From: Pocillopora verrucosa | Lineage: Eukaryota > Cnidaria > Anthozoa > Scleractinia > Pocilloporidae | Direction of reading: 5' to 3' | DNA: 64,000 nucleotides | NCBI RefSeq assembly: GCF_036669915.1 | Contig: NC_089318.1 | Span: 21,411,755-21,475,754, forward strand | In this document: piece by piece, positions 1 to 11,933 of the stretch | Position numbering within the stretch: the first letter of the stretch is position 1 | How the letters are laid out: each line of letters starts with the position of its first letter | Position numbers and translations under genes: made by a program | Notes under the pieces: model-generated | What the model saw: only the letters and a program-made list of their open reading frames with translations | What the model was told of the DNA's origin: nothing | Databases searched by the model: none

Positions 1-1134
1 TTGTGTATCAAATATATCAAGTTCAGTACCTCCAGAGTCGCAAGCCGGGCTTTTGGGGCTACAAAATAATAAAATAATCATCCAGTTATGTCAGGCCAAT
101 TTATCGAGAGTGAATTAGGTATAGTTTCCTACAATCGAATGAAAATTTAAAATGTGCTTCACTTGTGCTATATATACGGATTTTTCGTTCTTAATTACTA
201 ATGAAATTCCGAGGGTGACTCAATTACTCCAAGAGAGAATATCTAAGTAGGTTACAATGGTTTGCGAATTGTAAACTATTAATATGTTGACAAAATTTCC
301 CTAAATTATGGTGCCGATACGAATCAATCATTCATAATCGCTTATGAAATTCCGAGACTAAACCTCAATGAATTTAACAGAAAATATCCAGGTAGGTTAC
401 AGAAACAGACTCTCAAAAACTGCTCTTGAATTCGATAACTGTAAACAACAATTATTTACGCGAACCATGTGCTTACCAGCGCGCTTGTGAGGTCAAATTA
501 CCAGAACCCCGTTTAATTGCACGATCACAGCTCGGACGCTTCTTGCAAAATGTGAAGACTACCAATTTTAGAGATTAATTCCTCAGTTTCCAGCATAAGG
601 AAAAAAATATCGTATCGCAAGCATGTTTATCAGAACGCCTCGAGATGTTGAGCGAAGAGAAAGTGGCTCCATGTTTTGTGACACAAACCATTTCCTGAAG
701 TTCGAACGAATCGAGTAGAAAGCATGAAAACATAGCGCTGAAAAGTACGACAATTAAACAATTAAATTCACTCATCCCGCTGTAGAACCATTTCCATTTT
801 ACCCGTGAGTTTGTTTGCACCACACATTTGCGGTCCTTAATTTGATTCTCAGATGTTTGACGGGTTCTCACATGACAATATCGTCAAAATCAAATTACGC
901 GTTAGACTTAATATAAACATGAACATCGCTTACTCAATCCCATTTTATTTTAATTTTGGGAAAGGCCATTACTTCGTTCTTAGAGTAAAACAACACATCT
1001 TCGGCAAAGCGCAAATTTTTCAAATGAACAGAGTAAATCCTGCGATAATTAACTGAAGAGAAAAAAAAGTAGAAACTTGCGCTCGCCTTTCGACATCATT
1101 AGAAAACTTTCTAGAGGGTCTTAATGGCGTGATG
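1..1134. other. Left flank, no gene seen
   Basis: No convincing coding exon is visible. The stretch contains a weak, diverged direct duplication: a block around 200-290 sharing 'gaaattccgag' and 'taggttaca' recurs around 340-405. Similarity to the array begins near 1,135, where the sequence matches intron 1 of the downstream copies. The array therefore has a breakpoint here that removed the signal-peptide exon of the first copy. Confidence 0.5.
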
Positions 1135-2195
1135 GCTCTTTTTAGTAATTTTGGCGAAGACCTGTTGAGTTGTTAACTTCAGACTCTTCTAGGAAAACCA
1201 CAAATTTATAAGTTGAGGCACAAGTCAAGGGGGTAAACTTTTTTCTTGAGCAAAGAAAGTAATGAATTTTTTATGATTCTTTTTTTTCTTCTTGCTGAAA
1301 CTGGCAGGTAGAACGAAAGGGGCTGAAAGGAACGAAAAGATAGCCTAAAAAAGGATTTTAATAAGTGGATAAAGTATGAGATGGAGACAGCACAATTGTG
1401 CTGCTTTTAAAGTTCAAATGAGCCAAAGTCGTCTCTACTCATGGCAAGACTGAATCAAACAGTTGACCAAAATAGACGCAAGGAAAACATGTGCGGAGCG
1501 AGAAATCTAGTAAAAATTCAATTTTGAGCTTAGAATATAAACTGGCTCGTGTTTTGAACAAGGTGATCCGATTTTTTCTCTTCTTGGTGTTCATTTTGCT
1601 AGTCTTTCTTTGCCTCATCAGTTAAAGACTGGCCACGCATTTTGTCAGTTTCCCCATAAAGTTTGCCGGCGCCCAGAAATATTCGGTGCACTTAAGCAAA
1701 AGAAACTTGAGTGTTTCAACAACCTTATCGAGACGTTGTATCCCTTTTTATGCTGACTTGGTGAGGTCAGCTTAAGTGGCAAAAATGAAATTAATGCTTT
1801 TTTTTAAATTGGCTGAAAAAAAAAAAAACGGGTTCACCCCCGATTTTTTTAATTCTTTCCGACAATCCAAAACCTACGATATTTCAGAATAATCCTTCTC
1901 CCTTTCAGTTAATTCGCTTGCTCAAACTTTGAATATTTAGAAACCAAGCCGGTTTTAGCCTCATGCACTCCTCCTAATCGTTTGCCTCACGATCTGGTTT
2001 ATTCGGATGTGAAGTTTTATTTATTTAGAAAACGATTGCATCGGAGATTGGTGCCTTTTCTGTCTCCGTTCTCGGAGACAGAAATGCGGCAAGAAGCCTT
2101 ACTCCACCAGGGAGAGACATGCAGAGAGTTCTTGTCTCAGTTTAAGTATTGTAATAGCAATTTGGTTAAAATCCATTTTATTCTCCTCAATCCAG

Positions 2196-2757
2196 GAATG
2201 AAAAGTGTTGAACTAGATTGGGGCCCTTCTGACCAGGCAGCTGAACAAAGCTATTTTCTTAAAGAGGAGTTCCATTATCTGGACGTTACTCGGATCAGAA
2301 AGTTCACGATACTCGACATGTTTCATTGCGCCCTGGCGTGCCTCAGAAATAATTTGTGCCTTTCTTAAACATGGCCTCTTCTCGTGGAACAGAAAGAAAG
2401 CTTTGGTGCGAATTACTGTCCACCGATAAGAACAGAAGCGCTGAGAACTACCACAAAAACACAAGTTCGCATCATTTTTCCATTCTGCAGGTAAGAACAC
2501 TTTACCCTTGTGTTAAAACTCTAAAACAAGGCATTTGCAAGGGAATGTATTTAAACGTACTTGTTCTCGACGAGGTATGCTCATTCACAGCTATCGCAAG
2601 TGCTGTTCAAGTATTCACTGCGTGGTCTTAACAGTCATTTCCTCTATCTCCCCAGGCTGCGCCTAAAAGCGGAACGTTCGTGGTTTTCGACGACTATGAA
2701 TGCGTATATTCATGCTTGAAAGACACTTTCTGTTGGTCTGTAAACTGGGAAATGCGT
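2196..2757 (+). pseudogene. Truncated PAN-EGF-FReD family copy (copy A)
   Basis: The PAN/Apple-like exon (2,196-2,490) follows the acceptor 'ctcaatccag' and ends at CAG|gtaagaac, as in the intact paralogues. One T is missing near 2,365 (tttcttaaac against ctctttaaac in the others), which brings a stop at 2,368; the rest of the exon continues in another frame. No signal exon exists upstream. Where the EGF exon should be, intron 2 runs straight into a different exon-like block (2,656-2,757) after 'ctccccag'. That block encodes 34 residues containing YECVYSCLKDTFCW, phase 0 on both sides, and looks like a second half-PAN unit. The linker and fibrinogen-like exons are absent. It is a rearranged relic; a functional chimera is possible only if the frameshift is an assembly error. 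Confidence 0.7.
2656..2757 (+). other. Half-PAN-like symmetric exon, best-preserved copy
   Basis: The block is 102 nt, open, with an AG acceptor (ccccag) and a GTGAGT donor, both in phase 0. It encodes a Cys-rich segment (C-x3-C-x5-C then W) resembling the core of a PAN/Apple domain but clearly different from the array's main PAN exon. Three decayed copies occur at about 17,605-17,704 (acceptor AG lost), 24,001-24,113 (TGA stop, acceptor lost) and 30,988-31,088 (TAA stop, acceptor lost). Its location at the head of each spacer suggests that an older gene form carried this exon. Confidence 0.5.
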
Positions 2758-3799
2758 GTGAGTAACTCTCTTCCCATAAGTATAGATTTCCTGAGGAATT
2801 TCGAGAAAATAAGAACTCGCAGTACGTTTCTATTCAGGTGAGGCTTGCTAGGTTATTTACACTGACTTGACTTTTTACAACACGCACTGTAATTATGCCA
2901 TACATGAGATAATTACGCGCTTCTAGTTGGCTAAAAACTAATGAATTTTTCATGTAATACGAATGCAAAGTTGCAACACGAGTGCAAATTACAAATAGAG
3001 CGCGCTGTCAAAATTTCATCTGTTTTGACCTTCTGTGATGCTTTAACGTGTAAATTATTAATATTTAATAACATGATTCCTACTGGAATTTGGTGTACAT
3101 AAGCACTTGAAAACTTTTTAAAGACTTCAAATTGCACTCGCCCTACGGGCTGATGCATTTTTGTTATCTTTAAAAATTCTACTCGTGCTAACCAACAGCA
3201 TATTGCACTCGAAACTTTCATAAAACTTTCTTATCGGGCCCTATTATGAAGAAAAGTTTTCCCCATGATAAATTTAAAAGTTCTGCGGTAAAGTCGGATC
3301 GCTGTCTAATAATTTCCCTTTCCGTGCCACAACAGTGGTAGCTGTACAGATACCACTTTTGAATGTGCCTGTAAAAAAAAGGCTTGATATCTGAATATTG
3401 CGAGACAGGGAGACTCAAATCGTCCGCTGATACATTAGAAAATAAAACTTGTCAACGGCACCGATGTCAAGGAAAATCTCAGTGAAATTCATTTTTATCT
3501 TAATTTTTTACATAATTTTTATAGAATGTGTACTTGTGAAATTTCGTCTTTGGCAATTTTTTCCTGATCAAGACTTTTAAATGCAGCCTGCAGCACAAAC
3601 AATTGAGGCTTCTGACGACCGTATAACGTGGTTGCAAATTTTCGCCAATCTTCAGAGGACCCGACATCCTACCTCAGAGGTTTTGTTAAATTTTGGAAAA
3701 ACAAACAATCATGTTTTTTAACCGCTAAGCTGTAATGTTATGCAAGATATCTCTGGATAAAATTTCTTTAGGAAAAAAATACTTTAGTTCGCTTGTATT

Positions 3800-4085
3800 T
3801 GGCGTGCGATGGCAGGATTTTCTTCTTTCATCTGACCCTTTTTCTTTTGGGGGAAACGAATCTGAGCTCCACTTTTACTCAAATGTCTGTGATTCGTACC
3901 CTGGGTACAGTTATACTGGCAGCAATTTGGAGAACAAATAGCTTCAACGAGAAATTCTCCTCCCATCGCAAGTATCGAAGCCATCAAAAGTAACACAAGC
4001 GTCAACCACAACGCATAAAGGTCAGGAGGAAAAAAGGATCCGTTCTTGTGTAGCAATTCGCGCGAGACTTTTTTCAATATCTTCT
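3800..4085 (-). other. Possible antisense membrane-segment exon in array spacer
   Basis: On the - strand, 'tgctctag' is followed by an open frame running through FFPPDLYALWLTLVLLLMAS, a convincing hydrophobic helix, then a Cys-rich stretch (CSPNCCQYN) towards a possible GTAAAAG donor near 3,875. The same frame is open in the equivalent spacer positions before the copies at 32,823 (about 32,070-32,290) and 42,708 (about 42,030-42,240). It is frameshifted by one extra A before the 25,981 copy and deleted before 11,934 and 19,147. No in-frame ATG precedes the helix except within it. It may be a relic exon of an unrelated - strand gene or chance; no function is assigned. Confidence 0.25.
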
Positions 4086-4482
4086 AGAGCAAGATGGGTT
4101 TGGGATTGACATATGGATCAATCAGTGGACTTTTGGTCAAGGGATTTTGGTTTGATGCGACCGCGGCCAAAATTTGGAAAACGCGAAATTATTGCCAATA
4201 TTTGACTTGCGAAAAATTGGATAATATGTTAATTCGCTCTAATGCAATTCGTCTCCAAGACTCCAAAATCAAGGGCGATTTTATATAGATTTGTGATCTC
4301 CCGGATCACACGAACAAGTTAATGAAGCAATCTTTCTTAAGTTTGCAAATTAAAGGTCGCACTTATCTTACTCTGCTAGCTGACAGATTTTTTATTTAAA
4401 CAAACAAAAAACCTCGAAATTAGGACAATATCGTTTGGAGACACTTACCAAGTGTACCAAGCCATTGGATCAAGACACGAGC

Positions 4483-4503
4483 AGCCCAATATCATATAAA
4501 TTA
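4483..4503 (+). promoter_or_regulatory. Putative CCAAT/TATA core promoter of copy B
   Basis: CCCAAT and TATAAA (4,495-4,500) lie about 130 bp before the start codon. The block 'cccaatatcatataaatta' is preserved in front of all six signal exons, which supports a regulatory role. No transcript data are available. Confidence 0.45.
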
Positions 4504-4627
4504 CCCCACGTATGACACTCAGGAAAAATCCTTTATCACGAATAGAACTAAAAACTCACTTCACTTTACTGTGTCAGACTCACTCCTAGCAGATGACCGC
4601 GGATCATTCGATCGCGCAGAAGCCATC

Positions 4628-7600
4628 ATGTCCGCAATTTTCCATTTGCTCTTCCTGACATCTCTTGCAGCCAAATCTTTCTCAGGTTAGATTGTCTTTA
4701 TTCCCTATATAATATTCTAGTCTTTTTAGCAATAGTGGCTAAACCTGTTGAGTTATTAGCTTCAGAATTTTTCCAAGAATACCAGATATTTTATAAATTG
4801 AGGTCCTTGGGGTAAACTTGTTTCTTAGACAAAGAAGTTAATGATTTTTTATATTATTATTATTTTCTTGCTGAAACTAACTACTAAACTAGTAGTTGAA
4901 ATAAGGCCTGAAAAAAAATCAGGCCTGCACGGGATTTAAACCCATGACCTCTGTGATACCGGTGCAGCGCTCTACCAACTGAGCTTACAAGCCAACTGGG
5001 AGCTGGTCATTATGTTGGATCCAAATAAACCTTCAGGCCTTATTTCAAATACTAGTTCAGTAGTGTTCATAACGGCGAAGATCACTTATATTCGTTTCTT
5101 CTACCGCAGTGCACATACATGATTTCCATATATTTACAGTCATTAGAAACTAAAGTATTTCAACAACCTTATCGAGAATTTCTATCCCTTTTTTGCTGAA
5201 CTGGTGCGGGCAGCTAAAGTGGGGAAAATGAAACTAAAGCTTTTTTCTAATATGGCTGAAAGTTTACCCCCGATTTTTTAAATCCTCGCCGATAATTCAA
5301 AACCTACGATATTTCAGATTAACTCTTCTCCCTTTCAGTTAATTTACAGTCGCTTTCTCAAGCTCTCAACATTTAGAAACTAAACAAAACCGGTTTTAGC
5401 CACATGCTGTAGCAATCATCATGGTTCCAACTAAGTGCTTTCCGAGGGAAACAAGTGACAAATCTGCTAATTAGTCAAAACAAACTAAAAGCCCTTTTTT
5501 TCATAATCGAAGTGCCTGAAATTGCTCTAAGTCAAATAAGAGAGGTTCTGTCGATTTGTTGTATTTATCTGAGTTTTTGTCGTACCACATTTTTAAACCT
5601 TTTAAAGTCTTCAAAGAGTTTCCTAGTAAAAACAAACAATGGCTACTTGGCCAATTTATTAACTTGAAGTTGCAATAATTATTGGCTTTAAGTTTTTTTG
5701 TTGTTGTTTTGTTACCTTTTTTTTTTAAATAGAGATGATTCGAGATATTTCATCATCGCCTTTGAAGAAGAATTTGTCTCCAACTTTGAGTTCCAGTTTT
5801 CACAAAATTATACATACAAATATCTATTGGGGCTATGGAAATATATTTATATTAGGGAGTAAAATTTTTCAGAAGAACTTTTGGCCCAATTTCAAATCGA
5901 GCTTTGAGAATTCACACAATTATATAAATATGTCAACTTTTGAAAGGCGTCGAGACCCGAATTTTTCTCAGGCTTCTTTTTGGCAATTTCTCTCATCACA
6001 TGCAGCTCACCTGAGCAGATCATATCTTCACTTTTATATTATAATATGGGTAGTGGTTGTCATCGTGTTAAATAATAATTTCAAAAGATAATTGTAATCG
6101 TTTGTCTCACGATGTGGTCGATTCGGATGTGTAGTTTTATTTATTTTAGAATCAGAAAACGATTGCATCGGAGATTGCTGCCGGAGATTACTGCCTTTTC
6201 TGACTCCGTTCTCGGAGACAGAAAAGGGCATAGCGTTACAATTGAACACATTTATCAAATGTCAAATGCTGCAAGAAGCCTTACTCCACCAGGGAGAGAT
6301 ATGCAGAGAGTTCTTGTCTCAGTTTAAGTATTGTAATAGCAATTTGGTAAACATCCACTTTATTCTCCTCGATCCAGGAATAAAATGTGCTGACCAAGAT
6401 TGGGGCCCTTCTGACCGAGCAGCTGAACAAAGCTATTTTCTTGAAGAGGAGTTCCATTATTTGGACGTTACTCAGATCAGAAAGTTGGCGATATTCGACA
6501 TGTTTCATTGCGCCCTGGCATGCCTCCGAAATAATTTGTGCCTCTCTTTAAACATGGCCACCTCTCATGGAACAGACGGAAAACTTTGGTGCGAATTACT
6601 GTCTTCTGATAAAAACAGAAACGCTGGGAACTACCACAAAAACACGAGTTCGCATCATTTTTTCATTGTGCGGGTAAGAACACTTTAACCATTGTGTTAT
6701 AATTCTAACGCAAGGCATTTACTAGTGAATACATATAAAAGTACTCGCTCTCGACGAGGTATGCTTATTCACAGCTATCACAAGTACTGTTCAAGCATTT
6801 ACTGGGTGGTCTCAACAGTCATTTCCTCTCTTTCAGTCTCCTTGTTCTTCATCGCCGTGTCAAAACGGAGGAACCTGCATCCCGAATTTCAGCTCCAACA
6901 CTATTGACTGTCTTTGTAAAGAAAGTTTCGTTGGAGAATTTTGCGAAAAAGGTAATTCACGAATATGTTTGAAATATCTCACTGTCTCCCTCTTCCGTAC
7001 TTTTTTTAACAATAGAATACATGCGGCACTAACATCACACTCTATCTTTCAGCTGTAAAATCATGCAAGGAAATATATGAGGCAAACAAGTAAGAGGCTT
7101 TCACTGCTTGCTCTTTTAAACAGATCCTTTCTAAAATCTTATCTTCTGTGACACTGGAGACGCAGAGGTGGCCAGTTTGCTACAGCCACGTTGGATCTTA
7201 AAACAGAGTTCGGCGACACATCAGTCAGGAAGTTTAATAAGTACAAATGATAAAGCTTGGCATCATAAGAGAGTCAAATACTTATGTAACTACTCCACTT
7301 GTATATTAACAGATCAAACATGAGTAAATTGGTTTCTCTTCATCTGGGCTCACAGCCAGCTACAGTTTTATGTCACATGGGAGATTTTGGATGTGGACAT
7401 GGAGGATGGACGCCAGTCATGAAAATTAACGGCAACAAGGTACCATGCAAAATCTATTTTTTATCGATTGCGTGCCATTATCGACCACTTGAGAGATATT
7501 TCTCCACAGGTGCTGACTGACTTATTGACAACGAGGGCGACTTCCGCTCTCTGTTCATGTCTCCGGCTGACATCTATTTGACTGAGGGGACAGATAGTAT

Positions 7601-8241
7601 ATGTCAAACGGGTTGGGGGGAGCGATCTTCTCAAATTGTCTAAAAATGAGCAGGATAATACGGTGCATAATTAGAAAAACAGTAATAAATTTACATCATA
7701 TTATAAATTATTCTCTCAGAGTACCTTTCACTATGATTCTGATTACTGGAGTAATAAAACTGAATACAACACTGCTGGAGGGGAGACTGGATTCGACTCA
7801 CAAGAGACCAAGTTGCCTACTTACTGGGGCACATCCTTCTCCAAGATCTGTCTCGGTATGAAGATCGGTGAACAGATCAGATTCGTTGTAATCAATATGA
7901 AGGCCAACTCTCTTTACTCATTGATCGCTGACGGAAAATACCGAAAAACCTCGTTGGGTCGTGACTCGTGGAAAACACTCATTGGCTCAGAGGCCTCCCT
8001 GCAGTCTGACTGTAACAAGGAAGGATTTAATGTTCTGTGTAACAAGTCTCATCACTCCAAAGCGAGAATCGGCATCGCTTCTAACAACCAGGATGACTGC
8101 CTCTCTTGCGACTCCAGGATTGGGTTTGGTACAGGAGGGCAATTTGATGACAGTAACACATGTGGAAACGAGGCTTCTTCTTATTCACCGGATAATGGGG
8201 CTAAACACATTAAAGCCAGGGGTTACATTTTGGTTCATTGA
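4628..8241 (+). CDS. Secreted PAN-EGF-fibrinogen-like protein, copy B (intact)
   Basis: Exons are 4,628-4,685; 6,378-6,673; 6,837-6,951; 7,053-7,089; 7,313-7,439; 7,720-8,241. They join with consistent phases into 384 aa. Residues 1-20 form a signal peptide ([15 protein letters not shown] core). Residues about 21-118 are PAN/Apple-like with the [17 protein letters not shown] cysteine core. Residues 119-157 are a six-cysteine EGF domain ([19 protein letters not shown]). From about 170 to the end there is a fibrinogen-C-like domain ([19 protein letters not shown], then [12 protein letters not shown]). NxS/T sites occur in the PAN and FReD parts. The protein should be secreted and probably binds carbohydrate or matrix; the ligand is unknown. 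The start was chosen because ATG plus signal peptide is conserved in six copies. A poly(A) signal AATAAA lies at 8,305-8,310. It belongs to the ADQDW / EEEFHYLD subfamily. The name USOMP5-like is from memory. Confidence 0.85.
4880..5064. mobile_element. Inverted-repeat element carrying a tRNA-like core (copy in gene B intron 1)
   Basis: Imperfect 33-bp terminal inverted repeats (4,880-4,912 and 5,032-5,064; two mismatches) flank a tRNA-like region. The same element sits at the same place in intron 1 of the copies at 25,981 and 32,823, so it was inserted before those genes duplicated. The matching point in the other copies carries about 400 bp of different sequence, so a target-site duplication cannot be read. 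Confidence 0.75.
4922..4993 (-). other. tRNA-like sequence inside inverted-repeat element
   Basis: Read on the - strand, this 72-nt stretch has a 7-bp acceptor helix with G-U pairs, a GCTC/GAGC D-arm with the A-box-like AGCTCAGTTGGTAGAGC, and a T-arm with the B-box-like GGGTTTAAATCCC. The anticodon arm does not pair well. It is best read as a tRNA-derived pol III promoter module, not a functional tRNA. Confidence 0.65.
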
Positions 8242-9590
8242 AACCAAAGAAAAACACGTAAAATGTATTTAAATGTTAAGATTAGATTCAAAACGATTCA
8301 GTAATAAATAAAAAGGTTTATTCAAAAATCTTAAAAGATAGGGTTTTTTTTATGTTCTTCACGTCAGTGACTCTTCAATTTACTCGAGCCTTTTTTCTGT
8401 TGTCTCGTAAGGCTGGAACGTCTTTCGGACATTTTTTGAAGGAAGAGCACTTGTCAGGAAAGATTCAAATCGTTCGCCGATCCATTTGAAAATAGAACTC
8501 GACAACGGCACCGATTTCGAGGAAAAACTCGATAATGTTGAAGTCTATCGTGAATTTTCACCGTTTGTGTGTCTTGTAAAGATATCTGCATAACACAACT
8601 TCCGTCCTTATTGAATTTTCCAACAGCATATACCACACAGCATAATGCACCTCATGGCCTCAAGCAGACTGACAGTATGCAGTCGAACGTCGCCATCCAC
8701 ATTCGAAGTGACCACATCGTGAGACAAACGACACTAATAGTCTCTTATGATGAAAAGATTAGTTATTACGATGACAAACTACAGTTTTTTTAGTTTTGCT
8801 TTCGTGGGCCCTCTTAACAAACAAATGGTATTACTATCAAGATGACTTAATCAATCTTGGGAGCGACCCATTCCCCGCACGGTTACAATCTGGATACGAC
8901 AGGTTCTCTGATATGTTAACGGGTTGATTTTCTTGCCCATGTTTTTTCCCTTTCCTTTGTCTAGGGCACCCCTCGACCCCATTGAGACTCTTATATCTAA
9001 GGTCGCTGATTATCTGATGTATTAAAAGAACTCGTCTGTAGAGAACTGACTGGGAAAAACAACAACAACACCCAATTATGCGACCTGGAATACCAATGAA
9101 TTATTTTAAGTTCACGCTCTAGCAAACGCAATGAGACGATTTCGATGGGAATTTGGTGTAAATAAGCACTTGTAAATTTTTTTAAGACTTCAAACTGCAC
9201 TCGCCCTACGGGCTGATGCAATTTTTCTGTCTTTAAAAAATTTCACCCGTGCTTACCCAATACCATATTGCACTCGTAACTTTCACAAACTTTCCTACCG
9301 GGCCTTATTAGTCTCCATGTTTGCCCTTCCCGTGCCATAACGGTGGTAGCTGTGTGGCAACCTATACAGATAACACTTTTGAATGTGTTTGTAAAAAAAG
9401 GCTTTGAGGGCGAATATTACGAGAAAGGTACTCCCAGTAGTTATAATTGCAGCTGCGGTTTGCAAAATGTTTCAACTCAGAAGCTCATTTAGTCTAAATT
9501 TACGGCAATAAATTGTCAAGTTGCGAATAAACTGAATTATCTTCATTGAATCCAAACTTGAAGTTCAATTAAAAGTTCAACTCGAAGTTC
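8242..9590. other. Array spacer after copy B
   Basis: This stretch contains the 3' UTR and a duplicated non-coding block that recurs after the other copies (for example the 'gacacgacttccgtcc' motif near 16,235, 23,020 and 30,110). A piece at 8,463-8,533 resembles the later spacer at 3,413-3,490, suggesting older internal duplication. No exon with conserved frame is seen. Confidence 0.5.
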
Positions 9591-9914
9591 AAAATCTAAC
9601 TTGAGCTCGAATTCAGACTCGATAATTCGGACTTCACCCACAACAAATCTGGGATACCGTAGTCTACCATGGGATGTTACAGTATTATTCTCTTTTAGAT
9701 CCCATTTTAAGTTGAAAAAAACTATTAAACTAGATTCAGTTTATCTAAGAATCAGTGGGAAAATTGAGGGAAACTTAATTTTCAAATCAATTTTACGCTT
9801 TCAACAAAAGCTTTTCAATCCTGCGAAACCAGTCTGCTTTGAGTTACTTATAGCTCTACCTTTTTCATTCTTCTCCAGTACAATGTATCTCTAACATCAG
9901 TTTCTATCTTTAAG

Positions 9915-10585
9915 CTGTAAAATCATGCAAGGAGGTTTATGATACAAACAAGTAAGTGGCATTAACTCCTTGCTCGTTGAAACTCATTTATTGCAATAAT
10001 TTTATCATATGTGATGCTGAAGATTAAATGTTAGTCTTGTGGTTAAATCACGTTGGACGTCTCCGACAAATAATTATAAGCGTTTGATAAGAAACAATGA
10101 TACGAATTCCTCTAATCAAAAGAGAAAAGGACTTCTGTTCTTTCTCCAGCTGCACTTAAACAGATCAAACGTGAGTAAACTTGTCTCCATCCTTCAGGCT
10201 CGGAGGCAACCTCTGTTCTTTGTCACATGGGAGATTTGAATGCGGACATGGAGGATGGACGCCAGTCATGAAGATTAACAGCAGCATGGTACCTCGCGGA
10301 ATCGATTTTCTATCGATTAAGTGTCATGATCTTCTACTAAAGGGTATTCATAACTGCAACAAAGAATTGTACAATGTTATACGTGACGAGTCTCCTTACT
10401 CCAAAGCAAAAATCGGCATCACTACTAACAACCAGAATGATTGCGACTCTTGCGACTTTAGAATTGGGTTTGGTTCTGAAGGGGAATTCGATGACTCCAA
10501 CACTCGTGGAAACGAGACTTCTCGCTCCGGAACAGACAATGGAGATAAACATATCAGAGAAATCGGATACATTTTAATTCATTGA
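9915..10585 (+). pseudogene. 3' fragment of PAN-EGF-FReD family (copy C)
   Basis: A linker exon (9,915-9,951; [11 protein letters not shown]) and an exon-5-like block (10,164-10,288) are present, the latter frameshifted relative to intact copies. The GT after 10,288 is followed by only about 60 bp of intron-like sequence, which runs directly into the last third of the fibrinogen-like exon (10,352-10,585), ending in the expected GYILIH plus stop. Signal, PAN and EGF exons and the first half of exon 6 are missing. An open frame of 134 codons (10,181-10,585) crosses the former intron, so an abnormal transcript could be translated, but the domain lacks much of its fold. Confidence 0.75.
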
Positions 10586-11786
10586 GAACAAAACGAAACA
10601 AAAACAATCAGAAAAAGAAAGCTCGCTCGTTTAAAAGGTTATGGTTGGAATCATAGCGATTCGAAAGTTTGAATGGAAAGATGATTAAAGAGAGTTTTTG
10701 AACTGTAATAGTGTGAGATTCTCATTCTTGTCATTTCAATTGGTCACTCTTCAATTTTACCAAGGCTTTTGTCTATAGAATCGTACATCTAAGATTACTT
10801 TGGCATATTTTCTTTGCCGAGTGCAATTCTCAGGGAGACTCAAATCGTTCGCTAATACATAAGAAAACAAAACTTTTAAAGGCAAGGAAAATCCTGATGA
10901 AATTCATTTTTATTTTAACTTTTTCCAGTTTCTAAGGAACGTGTGTGAAATTTCGTCTTTGGTAATTTTTCCCTGATCAAGACTATTAGATGCGGCTTAC
11001 AGCACAGGCAATTGAGGCTTCGCACGACTGTATGGCGTAGTTCTAAAATTTTCGCCAATCCTCAAAGGACCCGATGTCCTGCCTCAGAGGTTTCCAAATT
11101 TTGGAAAAACAAATGATCTTGTTTTTTTAACCGCTAAGCTGTCATGTTTTGCAAGATATCTCTGGATAAAATTTCATTGGGAAAATAATACTTCAGTCCG
11201 CTTGTCTTTGGCGTGCGATGGCAGGATTTTCTTCTTTCATCTGACCCTTTTTCTTTTGAGGGAAACGAATCTGAGCTCCACTTTTACTAAATGTCTGTGA
11301 TTCGTACCCTGGGTACGGTTGTACTGGCAGTTCTTGCGTAGCAATTCGCGCGAGATTTTTTTTTCAGTTTCTTCTAGAGCAAGATGGTTTTGTAATTGAC
11401 GTATGGATCAATCAGCGGACTTTTAGTCACAGGATATTAGTTTGATGCGACCGTGGCTTAAATTTGGTAAAAACGCGAAATTACTGCCAATATTTGACTT
11501 GCGAAAAAATGGAAAATATTTTAATTCGTTCTAATGCAATCCAGCTCTAAGATTTTAGAATCAAGAGCGATTTTATGTACATTCGTGATTTCCCGAATCA
11601 CATGAGCAAGTTAATTAAGCAATCTTCCTCAAGTTTGCAAATTGGAGGTCGCACTTATTTTACTCTGCTTGCTGGCAGAGTAAATTAAACAAACATAAAA
11701 GCTTGAAATTAGGACAATATCGTTTAGTGACACTTACCAAGTATACCAAGCCAATGGTACAATGGTACATTCAAGACACGAGCGGC

Positions 11787-11804
11787 CCAATATCATATAA
11801 ATTA
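11787..11804 (+). promoter_or_regulatory. Putative CCAAT/TATA core promoter of copy D
   Basis: Same block as in the other copies, with TATAAA at 11,796-11,801, about 138 bp before the ATG. Confidence 0.4.
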
Positions 11805-11933
11805 CCTCGCATATGACAGGTGACACAAGATAAATCCTATGTTACAAGCAGAACTGAAAATTCACTTCACTTTACAGTGTCAAACTCACTCCCAGCGGAT
11901 GACAACGGATAGTTCACTCGCGCAGAAGCCATC

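Noticed and set aside
853-1056. Short + strand gene at the left edge
   Set aside because: Sixty-seven codons with no signal peptide, domain or support from the array paralogues.
4922-4993. Functional tRNA gene
   Set aside because: The acceptor, D and T arms fold but the anticodon stem does not pair, and the copy lies inside an inverted-repeat element duplicated with the array.
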